Shown one piece after another: positions 46,401 to 56,336 of a DNA stretch of 64,000 nucleotides (positions are counted from its first letter, which is position 1; every line of letters starts with the position of its first letter). The stretch lies in NCBI GenBank assembly GCA_030544215.1, contig JARZZO010000005.1, forward strand, positions 76,999,524 to 77,063,523, read 5' to 3'. The notes beneath the pieces are model-generated. The model saw nothing but the letters and a program-made list of their open reading frames with translations. It ran no database searches and was not told the DNA's origin. Source of the DNA: Zantedeschia hybrid cultivar. Lineage: Eukaryota; Streptophyta; Magnoliopsida; Alismatales; Araceae. A program made the position numbers and the translations under genes.

Positions 46401-49400
46401 AATTACCCCCATGGTAAGAGTAAAAACCCACATTTATACCTCCACTGGGTGGTGGTTTGTTAACATGGATGAATCCGGTGGAGGCGAGACCTTAAAGATT
46501 ACATAAAGGCCCCCCATCATTTTCCCTCTTCTTATTCTTTGTTTTACTCTTACATGAGTAAAACAGTTTTAAAAAAAAAGAGGAATGTTAATATTTGTAA
46601 TTAACTAGGACTTAGTTAGGGAGGAGGAGAAGTAGGAGCCATTAGCGTCCTCCCACCTCCACCAGGTGGGTTCTTTCCACCCGGCGGAGGTGGACTCCCA
46701 CCTAAGGTGGGACACTTCCCACCTCCATCGGGTGGAGAAGACCTCCACTGGGTGGACCTTCTCCACCCGATGGAGGTGAGGAGTTCCAGCGGAGGTGGAC
46801 TCTTAACTCCACCGCAGGTGAAATCACCTCCTTTCCTTTTTTCTTTGTTTTGTTCTGTGTGTGTTAGTTCTTTTTCTTTTTTCGGGTGTGTAAACCTAGA
46901 AGGGTCCACTCCTTTCTCTGCTCCTGCAGCTTGCCACTGCTGCTGCTTACTTTTTTGCTGCTACCACATGCTATGTTGTTGGTGCTTTTTGCTTCTTGCT
47001 GCAGCTGCTTCCTATTCCAGGTGATGCTATGCTTAGTGCTTTGGACAGGTAAGTCCTTTCCACCACCTTTTACTATTGCTTTTTCTTGTTCTCCTTTTAT
47101 TTGTTTTTTTTTTGGGGTCCACCAACGGCACACTGTGTGTTAAAAGAAAAAGTATTTTTTAGAAACTATTCCTGTAAGAGTCTTCTTTTACCAGTAAGAG
47201 TCTCTTCCGCAGTGCCCAAGGCAGCATGCCATCCGATTAATGATCAGATGGCTTCAACTGCTGTACAGTCAGACCACACCAAGGGGCCTAAACCCTCAAC
47301 CGAACCCTTAATGAGCTGTCATAACATTCCCAAATGACCCTAGTTATTTGTCCTTAACAGGCCTCATTATTAAGCCAGGAGGAGGCTCAACAAGGGGCCA
47401 AATTGAAAGAAGGAAAAAAAAATGAGGTAGCCAAGGGACGTTTGTCAAAAGCTCATGGATATACTTGTCAGATCATATAAGACACTTGTCAAACAGCCAA
47501 GTACGATTCCTAAAATGTTGACACTATTCGGACAAAAATATGGACACATGTTGGTAAACAGGTGCATGCATGACGGGCATATCTTGTTGAACGATGTTGA
47601 CACAGTTTAGAATATTTAGATAAAGCACGAGGTCGTAGAAGAAAGTTCACTCCCACATTGGATATTTGAAAAAAGGATGTAGTCTGCCAAAACCATAAAT
47701 AAACTCTCTAAAACAGTTCCAAAAAGCTTAGTCCTCTAGGGAGTTCAAGGCTTTAAAGCCTAGAAATTTGAAGGCCAAAAGGGAAGAGAGGAGAAGAAGC
47801 ACGGGGGAAGTTCAGCCAGCAGGCGGCGCAAGGAGAACCAGCAAAGGGAAACTCTCCAGCAGTGGTTCAAGCTTCAAGAGGAGGTAGAGGAGTGCCTAGC
47901 AGACGCTCCTATGGTACCTATGGGTAATGCTTTTTATTTTGTTTTATAATCTCTGTTCTGTATAAAAATAAAAAGGGAGGAATATGTGTGGTGGTTTAAA
48001 AATTTGGAGCAAATTCCTTTGGAGATTAGGTGTTTGTATCAGGTCTGTGGATCGATGAATTGCTCTCCCCACCAATCTTTGGAGTAACTTCCACCAACGT
48101 CTGCAGCAGCAATGGAGGAGGGCTTGCAGCCAGCGGGGGGCAATGGACACTGACAATGGGGGTAGAAGGGAGTAGCAATGGAGGAAGTAGCAGTTATTGA
48201 AGGAGATCGACACAGATACTGCAGTAAGTGTGCGGCCCTAAAGATGATTGCAATGACTGGGCAGCAACAAAGAGCTGCAGCAGCTAGGGAAGTGAAGAAT
48301 GCCTAGACAACTCCAGAACGCCATAGCCATTGAGAAGACGTGACTAGATGACCCATTTCAATGATAATATAGAATTCGGAACTAGGATGGGAGGAATTGA
48401 ATGCTCTGATAAGTAATATCAATGAGGGCATGTGGGTTTCTTTTATTTTATTTTATTTTATTTTATTTTGGGTGTTAGATTCTGAGAACATGGGATGAGC
48501 CCTCAGCTTTGAATCAAGCAAATGGATTCATTAATTCAACCTCTCCCCACTGACCTCAGTCAGTGTCAATTATGTCAATCAAACTGTACTACCCTTGATT
48601 AATCGTCCAATGATGCCCTTACGTACAATCACGCACTAGAACATTATAGGTTTGGAAATTTCACAACATATCACTCATCATTCATAACATGTTCGTTTGA
48701 CTTCCTTTTGAATCTTTAAAGGATAATCAAAAGGGGTGCACATGACACGTTCATGATATTCATATTAAAGTTCTTAAGAGATCCTTAAAGGATACTTAGT
48801 GAATGCACTCACGAGGATCCTCTCCTTATAAACTTTAAAGGAAACTTAAGGGTTTGGCGTGCCATGGCATTTATTGTGACATTCCTTTTTCAATCCTTAG
48901 AGGACATCTTAAAGGATACTCATTTACATGGATATTCAATACATCCCTCTTTGAATCCTTAAAGAATAGGGTGTCAAAAGAGTTAAACATATACTATCGA
49001 TCATTGGTTATATAGGTATCTTTTAGGAGCATGAACTATGACCTCTAAGTATCCTTCAACCTTTGAGTGTCCTTTAGTGTAGATTTTGGACAGAAATTGA
49101 CCCACTAAGTGACTTCATTTTTTGAGCAACAATGCAAAGTCTCATTGACAACTTGATTGAACACAATTTACATGGTCATTATGACCTTACATAGGATTTG
49201 ATTAATGGTACAAATCAAAATTCGGTCATGAATGATTTAAATAATAATACAAAGTCCTAGGAACTTAGACTTGTATAAAAAATGATCACTTAAACATTAT
49301 GAGTGCATCTAAAAATCCGTCAAACATTATGAGTGTATCCCCCTAATCTAAAAAAAAGTGGACCTTTTTGCCTTCACAAATGGACAGTACTCTCATTTTC

Positions 49401-50552
49401 TTTTCCTCTTGTCTTGCTCTTCGTGGTCCTCTCTCTATGTCTCCTCTGTGTATCTATATGTCTCGCAGCACTCTCTTTATAGGGTTTATATAGAGGTGAG
49501 GAGAAGGCCAACCGGAGGGAGGGCACCAATGGCACCCCCCATTGGTGGATTACCTTCATTTAAAAAAAAAAAAAATTAAGAGGGAGAGAGAGATTAATGA
49601 GTAAGAGAGAGATAAAGAGGGAGGGGTCTGGCAGCACCCCCCACACCGGGGGAGGGAATGGTGGACCCCACTACCGGTGGGGACCCCCATCGCGGTCCCA
49701 CCTCCTTCTCTCTCTCTCTTCCATTTCTTCTCCTTCCTCTTTCCTTTCCTTTTTCTTTTTCCTTTTTCCTTTTCTCCTCCTCCCCCCCTACTGGTCAACT
49801 CCTTAGATGGGAACCGTGAGGGGCATGGACCGGTGGGACCCCCTCACATGTTACTTCTCTCTCTCTTCCTTTCATTTTTTTTTCTTCTTTTCCTTTTTGC
49901 TTAAGAACCCCCCCCCACTTCCTCCTTTCTTTCTCTCCCTTTCTCCCCCTCGCACTCAACTTCTCTCTCTTTTTTCTATTATTTTTTTATTATTATTATT
50001 TTCAAAGACCTGTTTGACAAATTTTTATCAAGTATGCACAACTAAACCTGCATAACAAGTTGTGAATGTGTTATATGCAAAACTAAGCAAAGCATGTATG
50101 CATGCAAAGCCAGGGCTTTTACCCCAAATAACAAGAAAGAAGTGTCATATGACACGTACACATGCAAAATTAGGGTTTAATCCTAAAGCAAAGAGAATAT
50201 CTGACATGCATACATGGTTATGCGTGAAAGTAAACAGGAGAGAGGTCTAGGGTTTACCTCTAGAAGCTCGGAACCTCGACCAAAAAAGAAGCAACAGGAG
50301 TAACCTTGCTTCACCGCCAAACTGCAGCAACAACACTTGCAAGAGCGGCAGCAGTAAGAGCAACACCTAGCAGTAGTAACAAGGTGCAATAGCAGCAGCA
50401 ACAAGGTGCAACAGGAGCAGCGGCCAGATGCAACAGCAGCAGCGGCAAAGGACAACATCAGTTGCGCCAGCAGCAACAGCAAGAAGAACAACACACGCAG
50501 CACAAAGAAGGGGTTGTAGTGGGGGGGGGGGGGGGGGGGGGGGTGGTTGGGG

Positions 50553-50583
<31 letters not shown>

Positions 50584-53500
50584 CCATGGAATGCATAATC
50601 GGCCAATCCCGATCCAAATCGGCCTATTCGGATCGGGATCGGCGGATCCCGATCCGGCCAGAATCGACCGATCCTTGTCAATTCTGGCCAATTTCAGCCG
50701 ATTTCGGCCGATCCGATCCCGATTCGGATCGAGATCGGTGGGTTCCGATCCGTGTTGGAATTCCTTAGGGAGGGTAGCGGACAGAGAGAGAGAAGGAGAG
50801 CAGGCCACCGGTCGAGGGGTTTCTACCCTCCTCACCCACCAATTGCCTATGGTGGGGGGGTTGCCAAAATAATAATAAAAAAGATAGAGAGAATAGAGAG
50901 AGAGAGAGAGAGAGAGAGAGAAGAAAAAAAGAAAGGAAAGGGGGAGAGGGAGCCACTGTGTTCCCCCTCCACCAATGACACCCACTGAGGGGGGTGTGGG
51001 GGGGCACCGGTGTGGGGTCCCACCAGTGGCTCCAACTGGTGGGAGGTGCCCCCCCCCCCCCCCCCCCCCCCCCCGGCTCCGCTCTCACATCTCTCTCGTC
51101 TCTCTCTCTTTCTCACCCTATATAAACCCCTAGAAGGGGGCTGCTGTAGGGAGTGGAGGGTTTTTGTGCTGAAATTCTTAGAATTTTTGAAGAGCTAAAA
51201 CAGCCCATATACGCTGTCCGAACACACTGCAGAACCGATCTTGTGAATTTGCAAACTCATTGTACTTGGTGACTCAAAAGATAAAGTAAACAAAAGAGTG
51301 GTTCATTCATATTGTTTGAATAGCCAAAACTTTGTAATTCTTGTGGTTCATTCATATTATTTGAATGATCAATTTAATTTTGTTTTCAATAAATGTGGTC
51401 CATTCATATCGTTTGGATGGCTAAATTTCTCTAAAATGAGTGGTTAACTTAATGTTTTGAATGTGGTCCATTCATATTGTTTGAATGGCCAATTGAATGG
51501 TTTGCTTAATATTATATGGTCCATTCATATCATTTGAATGGCCAAATCTTATGCAATTGTTGGTTCATCCATATTGTTTGGATGACCAATTCTTCATGAG
51601 TGTATAACTTTGGCTAAAGTGGTGGCCCTCATGTCCCACTAACTAAAGGATTTTTCACGCATCAAATTCATTGAACCATATTTAAGGGATACTTAATGAA
51701 TCCCAAAAGGATAAATTAGTATCATTTAAATAAGATGATCTTTTAAGATTCACAAAGGAGACTTAAAAGAAGTTATTTAAAAAAAACATAAAAATAAATA
51801 AATTTCTTCATTAAATCGTGGTTTGGATCATAGATGATGATATGTTCATGCTACATTAGTCTGTGATAGTTAAAGGGCATCACCGGACAGTTAATCAAGG
51901 ATTGCCAGTCAATGATTGGTGTAATTAACACTCAGTGGCGAGAGGTCAAATTCACGGATCTATGCTTGATCCACGCCTTTTCTAGACTTCCTGATGACTA
52001 ATTCCAAGTTCTCAAAGTCTAATAAAATAAAGGATGAGATAAAAAAAGAAAACATATCCCCACAAGACCTAACCGGTGGGGGTCTTCTTCCTTCCCCCTT
52101 GCTCTTCTCTCTCCCCTCTGCCCGTGTAAACAGAGGACCGCAAGTCCCCTCTTTTTTCTCTTTTTGTTGCTGCTGCTCTTGACTGCTCTGGGTACTGCTG
52201 CTATTGTTTTGTTCTTATTGCTGCTGCTGTTGTTGCACGTGGGCTGCTGCTACATTGCTGTTGCCTTTGCTACTGCAGTTGCTGCACCTGAGCTGCTGCT
52301 GCAGCTGCTCGTGCCTCTTTTAGACAGCATGTGGAGGCTCATTTTAGCTTTGGAAGAAGACCCACAAGGTAAATCCTAGGCCTTTAATCTATTCCACACT
52401 CCTCATGCATGCATACTTCCTGTTCTTTTCATGACATTTTCTTCACCTAGGGTAAATCCTAGTTTTTGCTTTGGACATCATGCATACATGATTACATGGG
52501 CCTTGTTTTGTTTTCTTTGAAAACATGTTAAACAGGGCAATAACCCAACTTTATATATAAAAACCACTACTATGCATCCCTAATATAGTGTAAGTCATCA
52601 CACCTCAATAAAATCTACGTACAAGTCCTATACACCCAATACAAGAGTGCATGACATACAAGTAATCATGCTCACCTGAACAGAGAACATCCCTAAAAAG
52701 TAAATATTGTTGATATCCTTAGAAGTAACAAGATACAATTTTTTCACTATTGCATAAAAGGGGGCACTCCAGTGCCATGAGACTCCCGCCACTTGAAGGT
52801 TTGGGGAGGTCAGTTGCACAGAGACTAACCCTTGCTTTTTCCAAAAATCTGTTTTTGGATTTGAACACATGACCACCACATCTTAATGGAGCAACCTTGT
52901 CGCTGCACCTACCACCCTCTCCCCACCCCAAAGTCTATCACTGTACCATCTGACTACTAAAGTCAAAAGACACAATTATGGTCTCCTTGACTGTGTTGAA
53001 TGGACATTGCATCATCTTGCTTTGTCCGTCACAGCCATCTCATATGCCATATCTGCTCCTGCATCATAATGCCCGAGAATGCAGCTTCAACAAGTCAAAG
53101 AATTTTGATCAATGGAAGTTGCCACCAGACTGATGGGGACCTACACATGCATCCCTAGGTTAATGCAATGAAGCCTTATGCATACGTCTATCTGCAATGA
53201 ATATACATAGGTTTTAGGTGACAGGAGTACAGGACTACAGCACAACACAGAGTTTAGCATGATCTATTCAAATTTCAAAGATAAGCTTACCAACCTGAAT
53301 TGCAGGTACATTATTTCTGTCCGATCAGAGGCCCGCTTCAAGCTTGTTTTTATTTTCATCTCCACCCACCCTTCCTGAGGTGGTGCATACTGCACCAATC
53401 TCAGCAAAAAGTGAGCCAATACTTGTTGCATTCTTTCTTGATCACCAAGAACACCAATTACTTTAATTTCCTCTGGAATATCCCTTATCAACTGTAAACC

Positions 53501-53588
53501 TCTTTCTCTAAGCAGAATCATCACTTGGCTGACAACAGCATTTATAACATTTTCAACCAAAAATTCAGATTTGTCAAGAACCAAAGAT
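37233..53588 (-). CDS. PHYB: phytochrome B, last two exons (gene continues past 64000)
   Basis: PHYB is a red/far-red photoreceptor that moves from cytosol to nucleus. Only the histidine-kinase-related C-terminus is here: exon 3 at 53588-53295 and exon 4 at 37434-37233. They join as TTCAG/GATGGTATGC, giving FRMVCPGEGLPPEL, which is diagnostic of PHYB rather than PHYA or PHYC. Together they encode about 165 residues with an N-box-like DQERMQQVLAHFLL and a G-box-like QEGLGLSICRKILKLM, ending YFHVVVELPTGQR. Exon 3 has 294 nt and exon 4 has 202 nt. The intron between them is 15,860 bp. The PAS, GAF and PHY parts must lie beyond the right edge. Confidence 0.94.
38549..38600. repeat. AAT / AAAT microsatellite
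   Basis: AAT and AAAT triplet or quadruplet repeats with a few interruptions. Confidence 0.9.
40960..41150 (-). repeat. leader fragment of the palindrome-array repeat family
   Basis: On - this is a pyrimidine-rich leader preceded by CCACCGGTGG, like the leaders at 49600-49990 (+) and 51110-50545 (-). No core or array is seen beside it, so it is a partial copy. Confidence 0.45.
41220..41541. mobile_element. hAT-like MITE with 8-bp target duplication
   Basis: Inverted ends share ACTTTGTTTGC(A/G)GAATAG at 41222 (+) and, on -, near 41539. The perfect 8-bp duplication CCATAGTG flanks it (41212-41219 and 41542-41549). It is 322 bp and non-coding. The 8-bp duplication fits hAT. Confidence 0.85.
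42090..42255. repeat. CCCAACC / GGGTCGAG dispersed repeat
   Basis: Starts GTTGCAACTTGGGTCGAG and ends GGTTGGGTCGAG. The centre repeats CAACCCTAACCC. This is a common plant repeat of acceptor-like degenerate motifs. It is not a telomere repeat, which would be CCCTAAA. Confidence 0.5.
42640..42790 (+). repeat. shared core of the palindrome-array family, copy 1 (diverged)
   Basis: GAATCAAGCATGTGGAT, then GGACCCCTCGCC, then GATGTTAATTACAC and TTTAATTAACCCCTT. The same order is seen at 48430, 52036 (-) and 62390. The upstream TTAGA..GAGAAC part is weak here. Confidence 0.65.
43140..44640 (+). repeat. degenerate minisatellite, ~41-45 bp unit, ACCGTTGGATTTGA
   Basis: A long tandem array with unit GATCACTAAGAT, then TAGACCGTTGGATTTGA, then a variable link. 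The clean part (43160-43740) has a period of 41 bp. A middle part (43750-44150) uses GATAATGGACCTGATC links, and the last part (44170-44620) uses GATATTCGGTCGATATCA. Many units contain the imperfect palindrome CCGTTGGATTTGAATCCACGG. All lies inside PHYB intron 3. Confidence 0.9.
45333..46015. mobile_element. hAT-like element (683 bp) with 8-bp target duplication
   Basis: Starts CAATGTTTTAAAAACGCC. On - it starts TAGTGATTTAAAAGTCGGCC. GTATTTAT flanks it (45325-45332 and 46016-46023). Both ends carry GCCTAGGCGG-type subterminal motifs. No transposase is seen. It landed on the TATTTATAG sequence that could be the TATA box of copy 1 of the surrounding repeat family. Confidence 0.87.
46050..46820 (+). 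repeat. dispersed palindrome array, CACCTCCACCGGGTGG
   Basis: At least ten versions of CACCTCCACCGGGTGG or its parts occur, loosely spaced up to about 46500 and tightly packed at 46650-46800. The centre, CCACC-N-GGTGG, is self-complementary. It lies between the TATA-like sequence and the CTG-rich leader. Confidence 0.75.
46900..47060 (+). repeat. CTG-rich leader with splice donor, copy 1
   Basis: TGCTGCTGC-type sequence giving Leu/Cys/Ala runs in any frame, then GGACAG/GTAAGTCC at about 47049. The same kind of leader ending at GGTAAAYCCTAG is at 52160-52380 (+) and 50500-50260 (-). Confidence 0.55.
47061..48429. other. no gene recognised; likely internal or flanking part of the repeat family
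   Basis: Mixed composition. An exon-like G/A-rich stretch at 47790-47930 ends near GGTACCTATGG/GTAATG. No domain recognised in any frame. Confidence 0.35.
48430..48640 (+). repeat. shared core of the palindrome-array family, copy 2
   Basis: A TTTTA repeat, then TTAGATTCTGAGAACATGGG, GAGCCCTCAG, GAATCAAGCAAATGGATTC, CAGTCAGTGTCAATTA, CCTTGATTAATCGTCC and GATGCCCTTA. Near copy-for-copy match in order with copies 3 and 4. Confidence 0.85.
48690..49085 (+). repeat. palindromic repeat array, ATCCTTAAAGGAT
   Basis: About nine to ten units with core ATCCTTAAAGGAT, itself a palindrome, some mutated (GAATCTTTAAAGGATAA, CAATCCTTAGAGGA). Spacing is irregular, about 35-60 bp. It occupies the same place next to its core as the unrelated arrays of the other copies. 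Confidence 0.75.
49470..50050 (+). repeat. TATA-like site and pyrimidine-rich leader, copy 2
   Basis: GGGTTTATATAGAGGTGAG at about 49488 is nearly the same as GGGTTTATATAGGGTGAG read on - at about 51128. Inverted motifs follow (ACCAATGG..CCATTGGT, CCGGTGGGG), and a C/T-rich tract runs from 49690 to 49990. The short proline/serine/phenylalanine frames here are artefacts of that tract. Confidence 0.55.
50051..51130 (-). repeat. TATA-like site, leader and CTG-rich exon-like part, copy 3
   Basis: Reading on -: TATA-like sequence at 51128, CCACC..GGTGG palindromes at about 51050-50960, a C/T-rich leader at 50930-50545, a CTG-rich part at 50500-50290, then a donor-like AGAG/GTAAACCCTAG at 50262. 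It faces copy 2 head on. Homopolymer runs of 23 G (50521-50543) and about 25 C (51050-51074) are present. Confidence 0.6.
50590..50768 (-). repeat. GATCGG-rich dispersed repeat, copy 2
   Basis: On - it begins GGAATTCCAACACGGATCGG, then ACCCACCGATC, then GATCCGAATCGGGATCGG, matching 27386-27600 in the same order. Inserted into the leader of copy 3. Confidence 0.7.
51290..51600 (-). repeat. hairpin repeat array, CCATTCATATTGTTTGAATGG
   Basis: Six units centred on TCATATTGTTTGA, with inverted arms CCATTCA and TGAATGG separated by seven bases. The arms often change together (CATCC..GGATG in one unit, CATTC..GAATG in others). Spacing is 45-70 bp. It lies between the core and the TATA-like site of copy 3. 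Confidence 0.85.
51838..52036 (-). repeat. shared core of the palindrome-array family, copy 3
   Basis: On -: TTATTTTATTAGACTTTGAG, AACTTGGAATTAGTCATCAG, GATCAAGCATAGATCCGTG, GAGTGTTAATTACACC, CCTTGATTAACTGTCC and GATGCCCTTTAA. Matches copies 2 and 4 in order throughout. Confidence 0.85.
52040..52400 (+). repeat. CTG-rich leader with splice donor, separate copy
   Basis: A C/T-rich tract (52080-52150), then TTGCTGCTGCTGTTG-type sequence, ending CACAAG/GTAAATCCTAGG at 52370. It points opposite to the adjacent core (copy 3) and so belongs to another, 5'-truncated member. Confidence 0.55.
52755..52928 (-). mobile_element. Au-like SINE, copy 2
   Basis: On -: box A-like GGTGCAGCGACAAGGTTG near 52910, then TGCTCCATTAAGATG, box B-like TGTGTTCAAATCC near 52860, GCAAGGGTTAGTCTC, GTGGCGGGAGTCTC, GGCACTGGAGTGCCCCC and a TTTT end. 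Same layout as the copy at 11.4 kb. Confidence 0.75.
53295..53588 (-). CDS. PHYB: PHYB exon 3 (histidine-kinase-related domain)
   Basis: 294 nt. From SLVLDKSEFLVENVINAVV through LLRERGLQLIRDIPEEIK to APPQEGWVEMKIK and YLQF(R). Acceptor TTACCAG/A, donor ATTCAG/GTTGGTAAG. Contains the N-box-like segment. It corresponds to the third coding exon of angiosperm PHYB. Confidence 0.95.
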
Positions 53589-54264
53589 CTGGTAATGAAC
53601 AAAACAAAGAAAATTAGGAAAATTGAAAGAACATAGTAGAGATTTGCAGAATAGCAAATAGGTTGGGCAATATGTGCAAATATCATCTATGTAAACATTA
53701 CATAAAATTATATGGTACTCTGGGAATTTTAGTTATGACAGCAAGTCACAATTGTTAAGACTAGACAACAAGAAAGAGAATCAAAGATAGTGAACTACAA
53801 ATATGCAAACTGTGTCCTTGACATACTTCCCTGATACAAGAAATGAAAGAAAGATTTAAAGCAAAACATGTTTAAGTATTCCAAGATTCAGAGGAGAATA
53901 TCTCCACAACTCCAAGTGCAATAGAAGTCCAAATGAGGCAATAATTGGATCATGCATTTTTGTGTTCTGAATAATGGGATCCAAATTCACAATATACTGT
54001 GTCCTCCAAACGATAGTAATATTGTGCACATACTTCCTGATGCAGGAGCGAGATCAGCCATACATGATGGATGGACGGGTATGATGGAGCTTGCAAGCAC
54101 AACAATCATTCAATCACTGCAGATTGTGGGAAGATCACTGCAAAATGGCAGCTAAATCTTGTATGTCAGTGAAGGTTACCAGGCTATTCCTGGTGTATTC
54201 TTTGACCGAGATGTGTTAGGGTATTTCTGATATATTCTTTATTGAGATCTATTTTTTAATTAAC
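53589..54264 (-). other. PHYB: PHYB intron 2, part next to exon 3
   Basis: A/T-rich with no feature recognised. The intron continues beyond the window, so it is over 10.4 kb. Confidence 0.6.
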
Positions 54265-54563
54265 TGTGAATAGTTTACTCTTTAACTCCGCTTAAGTATG
54301 AGCCTCTCAAGCTTAGCCGGTCCCAAGTCCGGATAAAAGAGGAGGGTAGGTACAGCCAGCGTAAAAATCTTATCACATCTCATGATATGGATTCTATCAA
54401 TTTTAATGTTAGGGTATCCTCCACTTATGACGCGCTACACCGGAGCCCGGGTGTAGTGAGAAATAGGCAAGGGTGGAGGACGTTCCCCGCAAAGGACGCG
54501 CCATGTCGGCACCCAGATGTGGTGTTAAATGAGCAAAGGTTCCCACATCAAGGACGGGTGTAA

Positions 54564-55005
54564 ATAAAGAAGCTAATATATAGAACCGAACAGAGAACAG
54601 GACATAGGACAAGCTTAGAGAATAATACACATTACTATAGAAAGAATTCTAGGAAAGAGCGAATTGGGAGGAGGATCAGAGTAAGTACTTGGAATATCAG
54701 GTCTCTTACATAAAAGTTGATGAAACTTCTTGACACCATAAAAATAAGAAAAGTTAATTTTGCTTGCATTCAAGAGGCGGTCGGATAAAGAAGCTAATAT
54801 ATAGAACCGAACAAAGAACAGGACATAGGACAAGCTTAGAGAATAATACACATTACTATAGAAAGAATTCTAAGAAAGAGCGAATTGGGAGGAGGATCAG
54901 AGTAAGTACTTAGAATATCAGGTCTCTTATAAAAAAGTTGATGAAACTTCTTGACACCATAAAAATAAGAAAAGTTAATTTTGCTTGCATTCAAGAGGCG
55001 GTTGG
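54564..55005. repeat. 221-bp tandem duplication inside the RTE LINE
   Basis: Copies start at 54564 and 54785 (ATAAAGAAGCTAATATATAG). They are nearly identical, with about six differences. The duplicated part includes the endonuclease start, WNIRSL. Confidence 0.93.
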
Positions 55006-55064
55006 ATACGTTTAGAAGGAAGATTGTAGCTAGAACAAGGTGGTGGAAATTAAAAGGAATTAAC

Positions 55065-55203
55065 CATAGTTGTCAAGGCGGTAAGGCGACCAAGGCGTGC
55101 TCGGGGTTCTAAACCGCCTAAGCGCTTAGGCGCCCGCCTAGGCGTCGCCTAGGCGTTAACTTCATAATATAATATTTTAATTTAGGATATATATATACAT
55201 ATA

Positions 55204-55269
<66 letters not shown>

Positions 55270-55285
55270 TATATATATATATATA

Positions 55286-55326
<41 letters not shown>

Positions 55327-55881
55327 CATATTACATACATACATTTAGATACATATATATATATACACATTTAGATTTACACACATATTACATACATACA
55401 TTTAGATACATATATATATATATACATTTAGATTTACACACATATATATACATACATACATATATATCTATGTATAAATGTATGTATGTAATGTGTATAT
55501 GTCTAACTATATAATATATATCATACATATATATACACAAATATATTTAAATGTATGTATGGAATATGTATATGTATATAGATGTATATATATATATACA
55601 TATTTGTATATATATATATGCATATTTGTATATATATATATAAGATATATATATAATATACATACATATATATACACAAATATATCTAAATGTATGTATG
55701 TAATATGTATATGTATATATATATATATATATATACATACATTTAGATTTACACACATATATATACATACATACATATATATCTATGTATAAATGTATGT
55801 ATGTAATATGTGTAAATGTCTAATTACATAATATATACATATATATACACAAATATATCTAAATGTATGTATGGAATATGA

Positions 55882-55946
<65 letters not shown>

Positions 55947-56336
55947 TATATACACATTTTATATACATGATACATATATTTAGATGTATACATATACATA
56001 TATATGCATGTTTGTATATATAAATCTAAATATATGTATGTAATATGTCTATATATATGTATTAGTATGTATTTATATAATTATATGTGTATATATATAC
56101 ATATATGTATATATATATAAAAAAAAAGGGGCAAGAACCCCAAATTTCAAAAATCTGGGCGCCTAGGCAGGCGCCTTGGCGCCTTGGGCGCCTTGGCGGG
56201 CGCCTAGGCAGGCGCCTTGGCGCCTTGGGCGCCTTGGCGGGCGCCTTGGGCGCCTTTTCACATGTTGGAAAGGCGCCCAGCGCCTTGGTGCTTGTGAAAG
56301 CGCCTTGGCGCCTAGGCGAGCGACTTGACAACACTG
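55065..56336. mobile_element. hAT-like element (1272 bp) holding a long TA-rich microsatellite
   Basis: Ends CATAGTTGTCAAGGCG and, on -, CAGTGTTGTCAAGTCGC. The perfect 8-bp duplication GAATTAAC flanks it (55057-55064 and 56337-56344). Subterminal GCCTAGGCG and GGCGCCTTGG repeats lie on both sides. It is inserted in the RTE LINE, restoring GGAATTAACTAAGTG when removed. No transposase. Confidence 0.92.
55185..56125. repeat. TA / TATG / TACA compound microsatellite, ~940 bp
   Basis: Alternating TA runs with TATG, TACA, ACATT and GATA variants. A higher-order unit of about 110-190 bp, with ATACATTTAGAT and AATATGTATATGTATA, recurs four or five times. The tyrosine/isoleucine-rich frames in it are artefacts. 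Confidence 0.95.

Noticed and set aside
49358..51116. Pro/Ser/Phe/Leu-rich frames, possible secreted proteins
   Set aside because: They come from long C/T and G/A tracts and open equally on both strands.
55118..55968. Tyr/Ile-rich open frames
   Set aside because: Direct translation of the TA-rich microsatellite.
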